A DNA stretch of 64,000 nucleotides from Geobacillus thermoleovorans. GTDB taxonomy: Bacteria > Bacillota > Bacilli > Bacillales > Anoxybacillaceae. The stretch spans positions 2,427,001 to 2,491,000 of the forward strand of contig NZ_CP014335.1 in assembly GCF_001610955.1 (NCBI RefSeq). The letters are read 5' to 3'. A program made the position numbers and the translations under genes. Positions 14,894-21,244 of this stretch are shown one piece after another. The notes beneath the pieces were generated by a model. The model was not told the DNA's origin. It saw only the letters and a list, made by a program, of their open reading frames with translations, and searched no databases. Within the stretch, counting starts at the first letter, position 1, and each line of letters starts with the position of its first letter.

Positions 14894-17062
14894 TTCAGCG
14901 GAAAGACCGATGCCGAAAAAGAATGTTTTGTTTCCGGTGGATTTCCGTTTTTCGAATCCGCGCAGCACCAATCTCGCAGAAAACTTTTGCTTTTTCAACG
15001 GGATTTCACTGTTTTCCTCGCACCAGCTGATATATTCCTTATACAACTCGTTCAGCTGGACTTTTGCTCCTGGATGGATCACACAACAATCATTCAAAAA
15101 ATTGCTGAGCAGATCCATTTCCTCTTTATATTCATCCGTCGCGTTTTTCACTTCGTCCGGCTCGCCTAAACCTTCTTTTTGCCATTTCAAGCATCCTTCA
15201 ACAGCCCAACGCAAAATGCCTGGAAGCTCATTCAGCAATTTTTCAGGTAGATGCTTGTCTACCTGTTCTTTTGGGATCGTATACGTGAATGGCACAAGAC
15301 GAATACGTCGCCATATCCCTTCATCATCGCCTTTGATGATTGGCTTATGATTTGTCGTGAAGAAAATCTTGAATTCAGGCACAAATTCGAAAAATTCCTT
15401 GCGTAGGAAACGGGCTGTGATCGGTTCGCCTCCCGTCAGCTGCTTGATGAGCGATTCACTGAGGCGCTGGCCGTCTTCGCTCTCAACGGCTGATACAAAA
15501 CGTGCTCCATGCAGTCGGGCAATATCGTTATTGATCCCTGAATCGTTCATTTTTGCCGTGAATGTATTGGAGTTCGTCTGTTTTGCATAGTCTCCTAGCA
15601 ACGCCTTGACAGTGTTGATAAACGTTGATTTACCGTTTCGCCCCGTTCCCCATAAAAAGAAGACGACTTGCTCGGATATATCACCCGTTAGTGCGTATCC
15701 GATCGCTTTTTGTAAAAACTCGATAATGTCTCGCTTAACTTCATCACCATCACGAAAGATGGACTCTAGGAATGCAATCCACGTAGGGCATTTTGCATTT
15801 GGATCATAATTCACATGCGTATTTTTAGTCATCATATATTTGCGGTCGTGCGGCAACAATTCTCCTGTCCGTAAATCCACCACGCCATTTGCGCAATTCA
15901 GCAAAAATTTATCCTTGTTCAGCTCATCCTGGCTGATCGGCAACATCGCTTCCGCCCTGGCGATTGAGTTGAGGAATACGGAGCTTTTTTCACTTGCTTT
16001 CGCCCATTTCAGCAGTTCGTTTCGTGCATCGTTATTTTCTTCTTGTGCTACTTCTGCATACATTTCGCGAAACGTCCGAATTGCAATGCGTTCAATCTGC
16101 TTTTTCTTGTCCTCTACCCATGTTTTTCCATCCCAGATGAGCCATTCCTCAAATTCGACGCAATAGCGCAAGTTTTGACCGTTCCGCGCGACAAGTCGTT
16201 CGGCGTTGCCCATTTCCGTTAGGTTGAACTTTTTCCCTTCTTTTCGCGATGGAGAAGGCATCGGTAGCGGTGCAAAATAGTCCGTTCCACTTGGTTCATG
16301 TTTCAATGCACTATTTAATGTGTTTGCAAATTCACGCTGGTCTAATGGAGGAAGAAAAAAATAGCGATTTAGGAAGCTGGCTATTTCACGGACTTGTTCT
16401 TGGGTGTAACCAAATTCAACCAGACGGCAACAATGGGAAAATAACGCATTATTACGTCCACCCTCGGGCATCGGGATTGGAAACGGGCGTTGCGCTTTGT
16501 CAATTTTTTTTAAGCGTTCAAAGAAAATTGGCATCGGCGACAGTTCTCCGTCGGCAATATGTACCCATTCGCGTCCGCCTGTATTTTCGCTTGGAAGAAC
16601 CACTTGACCGCGCCCGGAAAGCCGATAGTCGCCGACAAAGCCGCCAGCCATGAGCACTGTCGCGTCTTGTCCTTTGATTTTCCCTGTCGAACGAAAGAAA
16701 AATTGAAAGCCTCGTATTGTGCGAATCGCATGAAATTTATATCCTTCACGCAAAAGCGCCTTAAGAAGCATCTCCCCTTCTTCCTGCTCGTCGATGTCAA
16801 TAACGTCATACCCGTCTGGAATAACAAGACCTGTCCACCCTTTTTGCCGCAACCAGGCACGAATCTCTCCTTCTGTCATGCCTGGGCGATTTAGATCTTG
16901 CCATCCCTTCATGCAAGGCCGTTTCGCGACACTGTATGCTTTTTGCGGATCAGATTCATTGTTCATCCGTGAATAGCCAATCAGTCGAATAATCTTGAGG
17001 GGCTTTTTCGCTGATGGAAAAAGCCTCTCAAGACTCATTTGAAAGTCAAGTGCTGCCTGCAT
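14771..17062 (-). CDS. Prim-Pol/SF3 helicase replication protein (P4/D5 type)
   Basis: 763 residues. The N-terminal part (about 30-195) looks like an archaeo-eukaryotic primase/polymerase domain with VIDIDEQE as the acidic metal motif near residue 90 and GRGQVVLPS near residue 155. Then a linker, a D5-N-type domain (about 390-450) and a superfamily 3 helicase with Walker A GTGRNGKST near residue 470, FVSAVESEDG (B motif) and FFTTNHKP (motif C). A winged-helix type C-terminus follows. Such proteins prime, unwind and often recognise their own origin, as phage P4 alpha does. The gene carries and abuts the iteron dyads. This replication mode is unusual beside filamentous-type structural genes. 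Confidence 0.85.
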   Translation of the reverse strand: MQAALDFQMSLERLFPSAKKPLKIIRLIGYSRMNNESDPQKAYSVAKRPCMKGWQDLNRPGMTEGEIRAWLRQKGWTGLVIPDGYDVIDIDEQEEGEMLLKALLREGYKFHAIRTIRGFQFFFRSTGKIKGQDATVLMAGGFVGDYRLSGRGQVVLPSENTGGREWVHIADGELSPMPIFFERLKKIDKAQRPFPIPMPEGGRNNALFSHCCRLVEFGYTQEQVREIASFLNRYFFLPPLDQREFANTLNSALKHEPSGTDYFAPLPMPSPSRKEGKKFNLTEMGNAERLVARNGQNLRYCVEFEEWLIWDGKTWVEDKKKQIERIAIRTFREMYAEVAQEENNDARNELLKWAKASEKSSVFLNSIARAEAMLPISQDELNKDKFLLNCANGVVDLRTGELLPHDRKYMMTKNTHVNYDPNAKCPTWIAFLESIFRDGDEVKRDIIEFLQKAIGYALTGDISEQVVFFLWGTGRNGKSTFINTVKALLGDYAKQTNSNTFTAKMNDSGINNDIARLHGARFVSAVESEDGQRLSESLIKQLTGGEPITARFLRKEFFEFVPEFKIFFTTNHKPIIKGDDEGIWRRIRLVPFTYTIPKEQVDKHLPEKLLNELPGILRWAVEGCLKWQKEGLGEPDEVKNATDEYKEEMDLLSNFLNDCCVIHPGAKVQLNELYKEYISWCEENSEIPLKKQKFSARLVLRGFEKRKSTGNKTFFFGIGLSAESYKVTSSYSNSGKSPIGDNFEEIPKNKSLEVTSNLVEEEI

Positions 17063-17072
17063 ACTGTGATCC

Positions 17073-17285
17073 TCACTTTTTCGGGAATGTATATTTCACT
17101 TGATCAGTCCAAACATCGTAAAACACTACCATGGTGTGTCCGTTTTCATCGCGGATCAGCTTTCCTGCTGGAAACACGGAAAAATCTTCGACTTGGATAG
17201 CGGTCATATCAAACGCTTCCTCGATCCACCGCATTACAATCGGAACATATTTTTGCATCGGATCGGCCTTTTGTTTTGTCACCAT
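17073..17285 (-). CDS. Small hypothetical protein upstream of the replication gene
   Basis: 70 residues, soluble, ending KYTFPKK. Begins MVTKQKADP after GGGGGACTCC. A compact alpha/beta pattern (IEEAFDMTAIQVEDF then GHTMVVFYDVWTDQV). No family recognised. Ten bases separate it from the replication gene, so they are co-transcribed. Confidence 0.55.
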   Translation of the reverse strand: MVTKQKADPMQKYVPIVMRWIEEAFDMTAIQVEDFSVFPAGKLIRDENGHTMVVFYDVWTDQVKYTFPKK

Positions 17286-17379
17286 TCGGAGTCCCCCTTT
17301 TTGGACTTTCTTCGTTATGTTATATTTTTAATAGGCATATTTTTTAGGACAGTGAGCGTTAGGGCGCTTGCTGCTTTTT

Positions 17380-17514
17380 TTATGACGCTTTTTCATCAGC
17401 GCTCCGTCTTTCTTGCACTTTTTTATATTCATCGGGCAAGACTTGAGCCAAGTATGCATACACATCTTTCTCCACTTGGCTGAACATTGGTCCCTTTATG
17501 ATCGTTACTTTCAT
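17380..17514 (-). CDS. 44-residue phage-type micro-protein (MKVTIIKGP family pattern)
   Basis: ATG at 17514 follows GGGGGAAAC. The opening MKVTIIKGPMFSQVEK, with a short strand and a lysine-glycine-proline turn followed by an amphipathic helix, is a common pattern for tiny early proteins of Bacillus phages. Function unknown. About 95 bp without a gene separates it from the next coding region. Confidence 0.5.
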   Translation of the reverse strand: MKVTIIKGPMFSQVEKDVYAYLAQVLPDEYKKVQERRSADEKAS

Positions 17515-17536
17515 CCAAGTTTCCCCCTTACCACCC

Positions 17537-17731
17537 TTATAGCCCCATGTTTCGAGCTTTTTTCATCTCGATCTCTTGCAACTTGTCCAACACAGACTCA
17601 AACGATTTAATGACTTGCCGTGCAGCTTTGTAATCTTTTGTCATGACTGCATCGAGCATATGATCAATGCATCCGATTGCTCTGTTGACGTGTTCTTTTT
17701 CCTCAACGATGAGCGAAATTTTTACTCTCAC
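17537..17731 (-). CDS. Small helical early protein
   Basis: 64 residues from the GTG at 17731. An ATG at 17749 is in frame, but the AGGAGTG binding site lies downstream of it and 5-6 bases ahead of the GTG, which decides the start. Begins VRVKISLIVEEKEHV; otherwise helical with heptad-like spacing (IKSFESVLDKLQEIEMKKA), possibly dimeric. No family recognised. Confidence 0.5.
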   Translation of the reverse strand: MRVKISLIVEEKEHVNRAIGCIDHMLDAVMTKDYKAARQVIKSFESVLDKLQEIEMKKARNMGL

Positions 17732-17773
17732 TCTCTCACTCCTTTTCAATACAATGGATGTATAGGCATTAAA

Positions 17774-17992
17774 TTATGCAGTCGCAATACACGAAATGTG
17801 ACATTTATCCTCAAAAAAATATGTCCAATCGAAAGAAAGAACGTTGGCGATTCGCTTTGCCACTTCGACACTGGGATTTCTTTGGCCGTTTTCAATCATA
17901 GCGTAAGTACTTCTTGAAATCCCAGCTAATTCAGCGAGTTCTTTTTGAGTCATCTTTTTGTTTAGACGCATGTTTTTTAGCCATTTCCTCAT
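17774..17992 (-). CDS. XRE-family helix-turn-helix regulator (Cro-like side of the switch)
   Basis: 72 residues, ATG at 17992 after GGAGGTGATAAC. Helix-turn-helix KKMTQKELAELAGISRSTYAMIENGQRNPS occupies most of the protein. It is divergent from the second XRE regulator at 18153, with four operator-like dyads between them, the classic arrangement of a lysogeny switch. It leads the minus-strand (replication and structural) transcript, as an early Cro-like or activator gene would. Confidence 0.8.
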   Translation of the reverse strand: MRKWLKNMRLNKKMTQKELAELAGISRSTYAMIENGQRNPSVEVAKRIANVLSFDWTYFFEDKCHISCIATA

Positions 17993-18019
17993 TAGGTTAT
18001 CACCTCCTTTAAAGTAAAG

Positions 18020-18129
18020 TCACAAAACGCGTATCGTTAATCAAAGTATATGTCACAATTCGTGTAATGTCAATATCAAAATACACTATTTGTGTAAATT
18101 ATTTTTTTGTCACTTTTTGTGACTATAAT
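18020..18129. promoter_or_regulatory. Divergent promoter region with four operator-like dyads
   Basis: Related half-sites TCACA..CGTA/TGTGA recur at 18020-18033 (TCACAAAACGCGTA), 18053-18066 (TCACAATTCGTGTA), 18082-18096 (TACACTATTTGTGTA) and 18110-18122 (TCACTTTTTGTGA). The last lies just before the -10 box TATAAT at 18124-18129 that serves the plus-strand repressor gene. Binding by the flanking XRE proteins is inferred. Confidence 0.65.
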
Positions 18130-18152
18130 TAAACCTAAGGAGGATGTTGACA

Positions 18153-18488
18153 ATGGTCGATTTAGGGAATCGTTTACAGGAACTTAGAAGTAAATTGAAT
18201 ATGAGGCAAGAAGATGTAGCAAAAAAGATTGGCGTAGGCCGTACTACCTATGCAATGTATGAACAAGGAAAAAGAGAACCTGACTATGAAACGCTTCTCA
18301 AGCTTGCTGATCTATTTGAGGTTTCAACAGATTATTTGCTGACCGGCAAGACAACAGTGGAATCTAAAAAACAAACAAATCTATTCTTTTTCGACACCGA
18401 AGGATTAACTGAAGAAGAAATCGATGAAATAAAGAAACACATTGAATACGTAAAATGGAGAGCCCAGCAAGAAAGGAAAAAATCATGA
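18153..18488 (+). CDS. ImmR/CI-like XRE repressor
   Basis: 111 residues from the ATG at 18153. An ATG at 18144 directly touches AGGAGG and is rejected; the chosen one is 9 bases away. N-terminal helix-turn-helix (MRQEDVAKKIGVGRTTYAMYEQGKR) and the following LADLFEVSTDYLLTG segment are typical of short phage and ICE repressors such as ImmR. The C-terminal acidic helix (DTEGLTEEEIDEIKKH) is the part expected to be cleaved by an ImmA-type protease. A protease gene of that kind is nearby at 19319. The stop overlaps the next start (ATGA). Confidence 0.8.
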   Translation: MVDLGNRLQELRSKLNMRQEDVAKKIGVGRTTYAMYEQGKREPDYETLLKLADLFEVSTDYLLTGKTTVESKKQTNLFFFDTEGLTEEEIDEIKKHIEYVKWRAQQERKKS

Positions 18489-19165
18489 ATAAACGAGATA
18501 GACAAACGCTGGCAAGATTAGGCGGATTCACTTTTTTGGTTGTCATTTTTCTTATCCGTTCAAAGTTTAACAATCCATATGTTTTCTTAGGACTTTTGAT
18601 TTTTGGAACAGCCTTTGTTGTCGCCCTGATTGAATCATTAATCCCTGTCAAATCTTCAACAAGGAAAAGACAATCCCCTCAGAAAAAAATATCGGAGTCC
18701 AAGAAAGGCATCAAAACGGCAACTGGAAAATACGGCGTTCGTTCGGATCACGTTATTTTGCAAACGCCACTTGAGCATTTATCAGGGTTGGAATTCGAGC
18801 AACTTGTGTATTTATACTTAAAATCAACCGGCTGGCAGCCGATCAAAACACCTGAGGCAAAAGACGGGGGCGTCGATATCGTTGTCACTAATAAGGCAGA
18901 CGGTCTTAAGATAGCGGTACAAGTGAAGCACTACTATCGTTCCAAAAGCCAGGTGACGGTTAAAGATATACGTGAACTTGACAGCGCCAAGAAGAACCAT
19001 GGCTGCATCGGAACATGGTTTATTACATCTGGGACATTTACAAATGCTGCACTCGTGGAAGCCGATATGCGAAAAATGCGAACATCGGACATCACATATG
19101 TTGAAACAAAAATTTTGCCCTGGAGAGAACGTCAAGCAAGAAAACACCAAAAAAGCCACTCCTAG
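18485..19165 (+). CDS. Membrane-anchored Mrr-like restriction endonuclease
   Basis: 226 residues from ATG at 18485. Two hydrophobic helices at the N-terminus (about 12-26 and 34-54) are followed by a basic linker and an Mrr-type nuclease domain. The catalytic pattern is visible as GLEFEQLVYLYL, then GGVDIVV (the D) and VQVKHY (the Q-x-K) near residues 135-160. Relatives cut foreign or modified DNA. Placed between the repressor and the ImmA protease, it is expressed in the quiescent state, so it may protect the host or element from other phages. A specific target is unknown. Confidence 0.75.
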   Translation: MNKRDRQTLARLGGFTFLVVIFLIRSKFNNPYVFLGLLIFGTAFVVALIESLIPVKSSTRKRQSPQKKISESKKGIKTATGKYGVRSDHVILQTPLEHLSGLEFEQLVYLYLKSTGWQPIKTPEAKDGGVDIVVTNKADGLKIAVQVKHYYRSKSQVTVKDIRELDSAKKNHGCIGTWFITSGTFTNAALVEADMRKMRTSDITYVETKILPWRERQARKHQKSHS

Positions 19166-19178
19166 AGAGAGTGGCTTT
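19152..19178 (+). terminator. Terminator after the Mrr-like gene
   Basis: AAAGCCACT (19152-19160) pairs with AGTGGCTTT (19170-19178); it overlaps the stop codon of the nuclease gene. Only a short T-tract follows. Confidence 0.6.
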
Positions 19179-19318
19179 CGGAACTATTAAGATGCTTCGC
19201 ATTCCCCATAATCTTCCACATCCTCTCATTTCCCATCATTATACCATGTTCTTCTTGCAAAAAAGAACGTATGTTTCTATAATTAAAGGCAAATGATACA
19301 ACAAAGGTTGAGGGAGAA

Positions 19319-19828
19319 ATGAACTATTTATATAAGCCTGGCGATCTGGAAATGCATATATCAAACGTTTATAAACAGCATGGCATCTTGTATCCGTATC
19401 AGCTCGACGAGCAATATTTAGCGGATATCTTTGACATTGCTATCGTTTATGCATCAAGATCATTCGGCTATTGGAGTGATTGCCGCATTATTGGGCTGCA
19501 TAAAGACTTGCGATTTGATTCTGTTAAACGGCGTGAAGTGTTTTTTCATGAACTTGGACATTTATTGTTGCACGTGGGGGATCAGTTGAACATGTCCAAG
19601 TCATTTCGAGATTACCAAGAAATCCAGGCGAACCGGTTTATGCTATTCGCGGCAATTCCTTATCACATGCTTACATATATTGACTTATCAGCAAAACGAG
19701 ATTTTATATTATGTGAGATGCAGGATGTGTTTAAAATGCCGGTTGATGTATGCGCCACTCGTTTAGATTACATTGAAAACAAAATGTTGCAGATTTGCGC
19801 GGAAAATTCGTTATATTATAGATTGTAA
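19319..19828 (+). CDS. ImmA/IrrE-type metallopeptidase
   Basis: 169 residues, ATG at 19319 after AGGGAG. The zinc-protease motif [11 protein letters not shown] lies near residue 77, with the third ligand in QEIQANRF near residue 102. In ICEBs1 and several phages the ImmA protease cleaves the ImmR repressor on DNA damage or quorum signals; the repressor here is at 18153. It has its own upstream region rather than directly following the repressor. It ends at 19828, inside the right attachment arm, and overlaps the frame of the sigK 5' half on the other strand. Confidence 0.85.
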   Translation: MNYLYKPGDLEMHISNVYKQHGILYPYQLDEQYLADIFDIAIVYASRSFGYWSDCRIIGLHKDLRFDSVKRREVFFHELGHLLLHVGDQLNMSKSFRDYQEIQANRFMLFAAIPYHMLTYIDLSAKRDFILCEMQDVFKMPVDVCATRLDYIENKMLQICAENSLYYRL

Positions 19829-19864
19829 TTTATTTCCGCACACTAACGACATTAGGATTTCGTT
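19821..19864. other. Right attachment site of the sigK-intervening element
   Basis: Arm 19821-19853 (inverted copy of 4228-4260) adjoining core CATTAGGATTTCGTT (19850-19864). Joining the two element ends gives an 80-bp imperfect dyad whose 14-base centre is AGGATTTCGTTTTT, with TC as the middle dinucleotide. That is the organisation of an attP for a serine integrase. Confidence 0.85.
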
Positions 19865-20197
19865 CTCGATACATCGAGCCGCATACGTCGCCAGCTTCGT
19901 TCCTTTGCCCGGCGAATAGCTTTCAATCGCCTTGATCAAGCCGATCGTGCCAATGGAGATTAAATCCTCGACCTCTTCTCCCGTATTTTCAAACTTTTTC
20001 ACAATGTGGGCAACAAGGCGCAAGTTGTGTTCGATGAGCCGGTTGCGGGCTTGCTCGTCGCCTTTTGCCATCAGCGCCAAATACTTTTCCTCTTCTTGAG
20101 CGCTTAACGGCTGGGGAAACGCATTGTTTTTAATATACGAGACAAGAAACGTCAGCTCTTTCAACAGAAACGTAAACGCCGTGAAAATGCCGGACAT
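19850..20197 (-). CDS. sigK: sigK, N-terminal half (spoIVCB equivalent)
   Basis: Encodes residues 1-115 of sigma-K: the short pro-sequence region ([19 protein letters not shown]), then region 2 with [20 protein letters not shown] and the -10 recognition helix region [15 protein letters not shown]. Start ATG at 20195-20197 has GGGGGTGAG ahead; longer upstream frames lack a site. After NEIL the frame enters the element and stops at 19811, giving a truncated, inactive protein unless the element is removed. The hydrophobic leader is the part that SpoIVFB removes in B. subtilis. A CATATACA box at about 20244-20251 could be a sigma-E/K -10, but this is weak. Confidence 0.95.
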
Positions 20198-20403
20198 GCT
20201 CTCACCCCCGCCTGCTGTCATCGGCGGAAACCGCCTATCGTTATGTATATGCAGGGGCGATGTTGTCCGTGTCTTTACGACAAAAATAGACCGGCCCGAA
20301 ATGAGCCGGCAATGACCTGACCAATCAAAAACGATTGATGCCAACGTTCTGCTGATGCGGTCCGCCTGCTTATCCCCCTCCCGATGCAGAAGAACCGCCG
20401 TGC

Positions 20404-20490
20404 TTACGCTCTTGCCTCAACGCTGACTTCCGCGGCGACAACAAGCGCAATCGACGCGGTAATGATGATCGACATGACAATGGCGAACAT
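20404..20490 (-). CDS. Micro-ORF 4 of the yrzI cluster (28 residues, hydrophobic)
   Basis: ATG at 20490 lies 8 bases behind AGGAGGGA. The peptide is one hydrophobic segment ([17 protein letters not shown]) with a short charged tail. Last of four consecutive micro-ORFs on the minus strand, each with a strong ribosome binding site. Not a recognised toxin family. Confidence 0.45.
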   Translation of the reverse strand: MFAIVMSIIITASIALVVAAEVSVEARA

Positions 20491-20523
20491 CCCCGTTCCC
20501 TCCTTGACCTTCTCTTCTAGATT

Positions 20524-20610
20524 TTATTTTACCAAAGAAGACAAGGAGCGCTTCCGCCACATTTTGAACAATTCGTGAAATTCGACCGTCAACAACAGCA
20601 CGCGGAGCAC
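20524..20610 (-). CDS. Micro-ORF 3 of the yrzI cluster (28 residues)
   Basis: GTG start at 20610 with GGGGGG six bases ahead. Peptide of hydrophobic start (VLRVLLLTVEFHELF) and basic end (WRKRSLSSLVK). A longer in-frame extension to 20832 lacks a start signal. Function unknown. Confidence 0.35.
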   Translation of the reverse strand: MLRVLLLTVEFHELFKMWRKRSLSSLVK

Positions 20611-20633
20611 CGATATCCCCCCTTTAGCCTGAG

Positions 20634-20693
20634 TCAAGTCGAGTCTCCCGTCTGTTTCATCCACATCACAAGCCATACTGGTACAATTGACAT
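20634..20693 (-). CDS. Micro-ORF 2 of the yrzI cluster (19 residues)
   Basis: ATG at 20693 follows AAAGGGGAGAAG. Peptide MSIVPVWLVMWMKQTGDST. In B. subtilis the yrzI operon contains a similarly short ORF (S1025) that is the translation-dependent cleavage site of the ribosome-associated nuclease Rae1; a match in role is inferred from position and size only. Confidence 0.4.
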   Translation of the reverse strand: MSIVPVWLVMWMKQTGDST

Positions 20694-20722
20694 GAATCTT
20701 CTCCCCTTTCATCTCCATTGTT

Positions 20723-20866
20723 TTAAAACAACCGTTGATGAGCGGAACATTTGCGGTCAAGCAACTCCTCCTCAGCTGCACGCGCGAACCGCTCCTCTTC
20801 GATGTTCCGTTGCCGCGGCTTTCTCCGCTCAATCGTGATCGTGATAAAAAACAAATGGATCGTCAT
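20723..20866 (-). CDS. yrzI: YrzI-family small protein
   Basis: 47 residues, ATG at 20866 behind AAGGAGGTGAGG. The opening MTIHLFFITITIERRK matches the YrzI family pattern 'm.lnlFFlTiTI.kR', followed by a charged helix (EEERFARAAEEELL). The family is found throughout Bacillaceae near sigK, yrhC and mccB, as here. In B. subtilis the yrzI mRNA is polycistronic for several short peptides and controlled by Rae1 cleavage. Biological function of the peptide is unknown. The tandem terminators directly upstream suggest that expression depends on read-through or a separate start. Confidence 0.75.
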   Translation of the reverse strand: MTIHLFFITITIERRKPRQRNIEEERFARAAEEELLDRKCSAHQRLF

Positions 20867-20889
20867 ACCCCCTCACCTCCTTTCCATGC

Positions 20890-20921
20890 AAAAAAACCGC
20901 AGAAGGAAGGCGTTTCTGCGG
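20890..20921 (-). terminator. Second of two tandem terminators before yrzI
   Basis: Stem CCGCAGAA / TTCTGCGG (20897-20904, 20914-20921) followed on the minus strand by seven Ts. Its arms are identical to those of the terminator at 20932-20972, so alternative pairing between the two is possible. Confidence 0.75.
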
Positions 20922-20931
20922 CTAAGCGTAC

Positions 20932-20972
20932 AAAAAGGCCGCAGAAAGCGAGACTACTCCCCTTCTGCGGCC
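20932..20972 (-). terminator. First of two tandem terminators before yrzI
   Basis: Stem GGCCGCAGAA / TTCTGCGGCC (20937-20946, 20963-20972) with a five-T tract. It ends a transcript of about 180 nt that starts at the promoter 21120-21148. Confidence 0.8.
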
Positions 20973-21002
20973 TGATCGCTGTTTTTCGTCATCGGTGCAC
21001 GT

Positions 21003-21080
21003 TCATTCCCGGTCGGCGGAAGGTCGAATAGCCGTTTGATAGAATGGATGCGTTACTGTTGTCCACATCATCATTGTCAT
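21003..21080 (-). CDS. 25-residue peptide on a dedicated short transcript
   Basis: ATG at 21080 lies 9 bases behind AGGGAGG and 40 bases behind a consensus sigma-A promoter. Peptide begins MTMMMWTTVTHPFYQ. The stop is followed within 40 bases by a strong terminator. The set of promoter, binding site, ORF and terminator makes it likely to be a real small mRNA, or an sRNA with a coding part. No family recognised. Confidence 0.5.
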   Translation of the reverse strand: MTMMMWTTVTHPFYQTAIRPSADRE

Positions 21081-21119
21081 TGTCTTCGACCTCCCTTTGG
21101 AAATGATGCTACGTAGGCA

Positions 21120-21148
21120 ATTATATCCAAAATTATTTCCATTGTAAA
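21120..21148 (-). promoter_or_regulatory. Sigma-A promoter for the 25-residue peptide transcript
   Basis: -35 TTTACA (21143-21148) and -10 TATAAT (21120-21125) with 17-base spacing on the minus strand. Start expected near 21113. Confidence 0.8.
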
Positions 21149-21211
21149 CCGTTTTTTTGCAAAATAGGCAAAAAGCTTGCTTTCCCTTGAACGCCAGCAT
21201 GGTGGCTAAAC

Positions 21212-21244
21212 AAAAACCCGCCTTTCGGCCAAAAGGCAGGTTTA
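21212..21244 (-). terminator. Terminator of the mcc-yrhC transcript
   Basis: AACCTGCCTTT pairs with AAAGGCGGGTT (one mismatch) on the minus strand, followed by five Ts. It overlaps the stop codon of yrhC. Confidence 0.7.

Larger units (their letters stand above)
4213..19852 (-). mobile_element. 15.6-kb sigK-intervening ('skin'-type) element with inovirus-like gene content
   Basis: Bounded by the direct core repeats in the two sigK halves; removal restores the reading frame exactly. Right end: immunity switch and replication genes. Centre: small membrane proteins, coat-like protein, terminator, secreted and anchored adsorption-like proteins. Left end: Zot/pI-like ATPase, small genes and a SpoIVCA-like recombinase beside the left site. 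Parts are clearly richer in A+T than the host flanks. No tailed-phage structural gene was found. See the individual genes for support; virus class is inference. Confidence 0.85.

Noticed and set aside
17350..17380. Plus-strand terminator-like hairpin with T-tract
   Set aside because: No plus-strand gene precedes it within the element, and the stem is imperfect.
4213..19852. Element as a B. subtilis skin-type (PBSX-like) tailed-phage remnant
   Set aside because: None of the genes resembles terminase, portal, head, tail or lysis genes, and the structural region consists of small membrane proteins and a Zot-like ATPase.
4213..19852. Element as an integrative conjugative element
   Set aside because: The ImmR/ImmA module recalls ICEBs1, but there is no relaxase, coupling protein, VirB4-type ATPase or transfer peptidoglycan hydrolase.
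20235..20275. Sigma-E/sigma-K promoter of sigK
   Set aside because: A CATATACA-like -10 is present, but I could not place a convincing -35 at the right distance; kept only as a remark.
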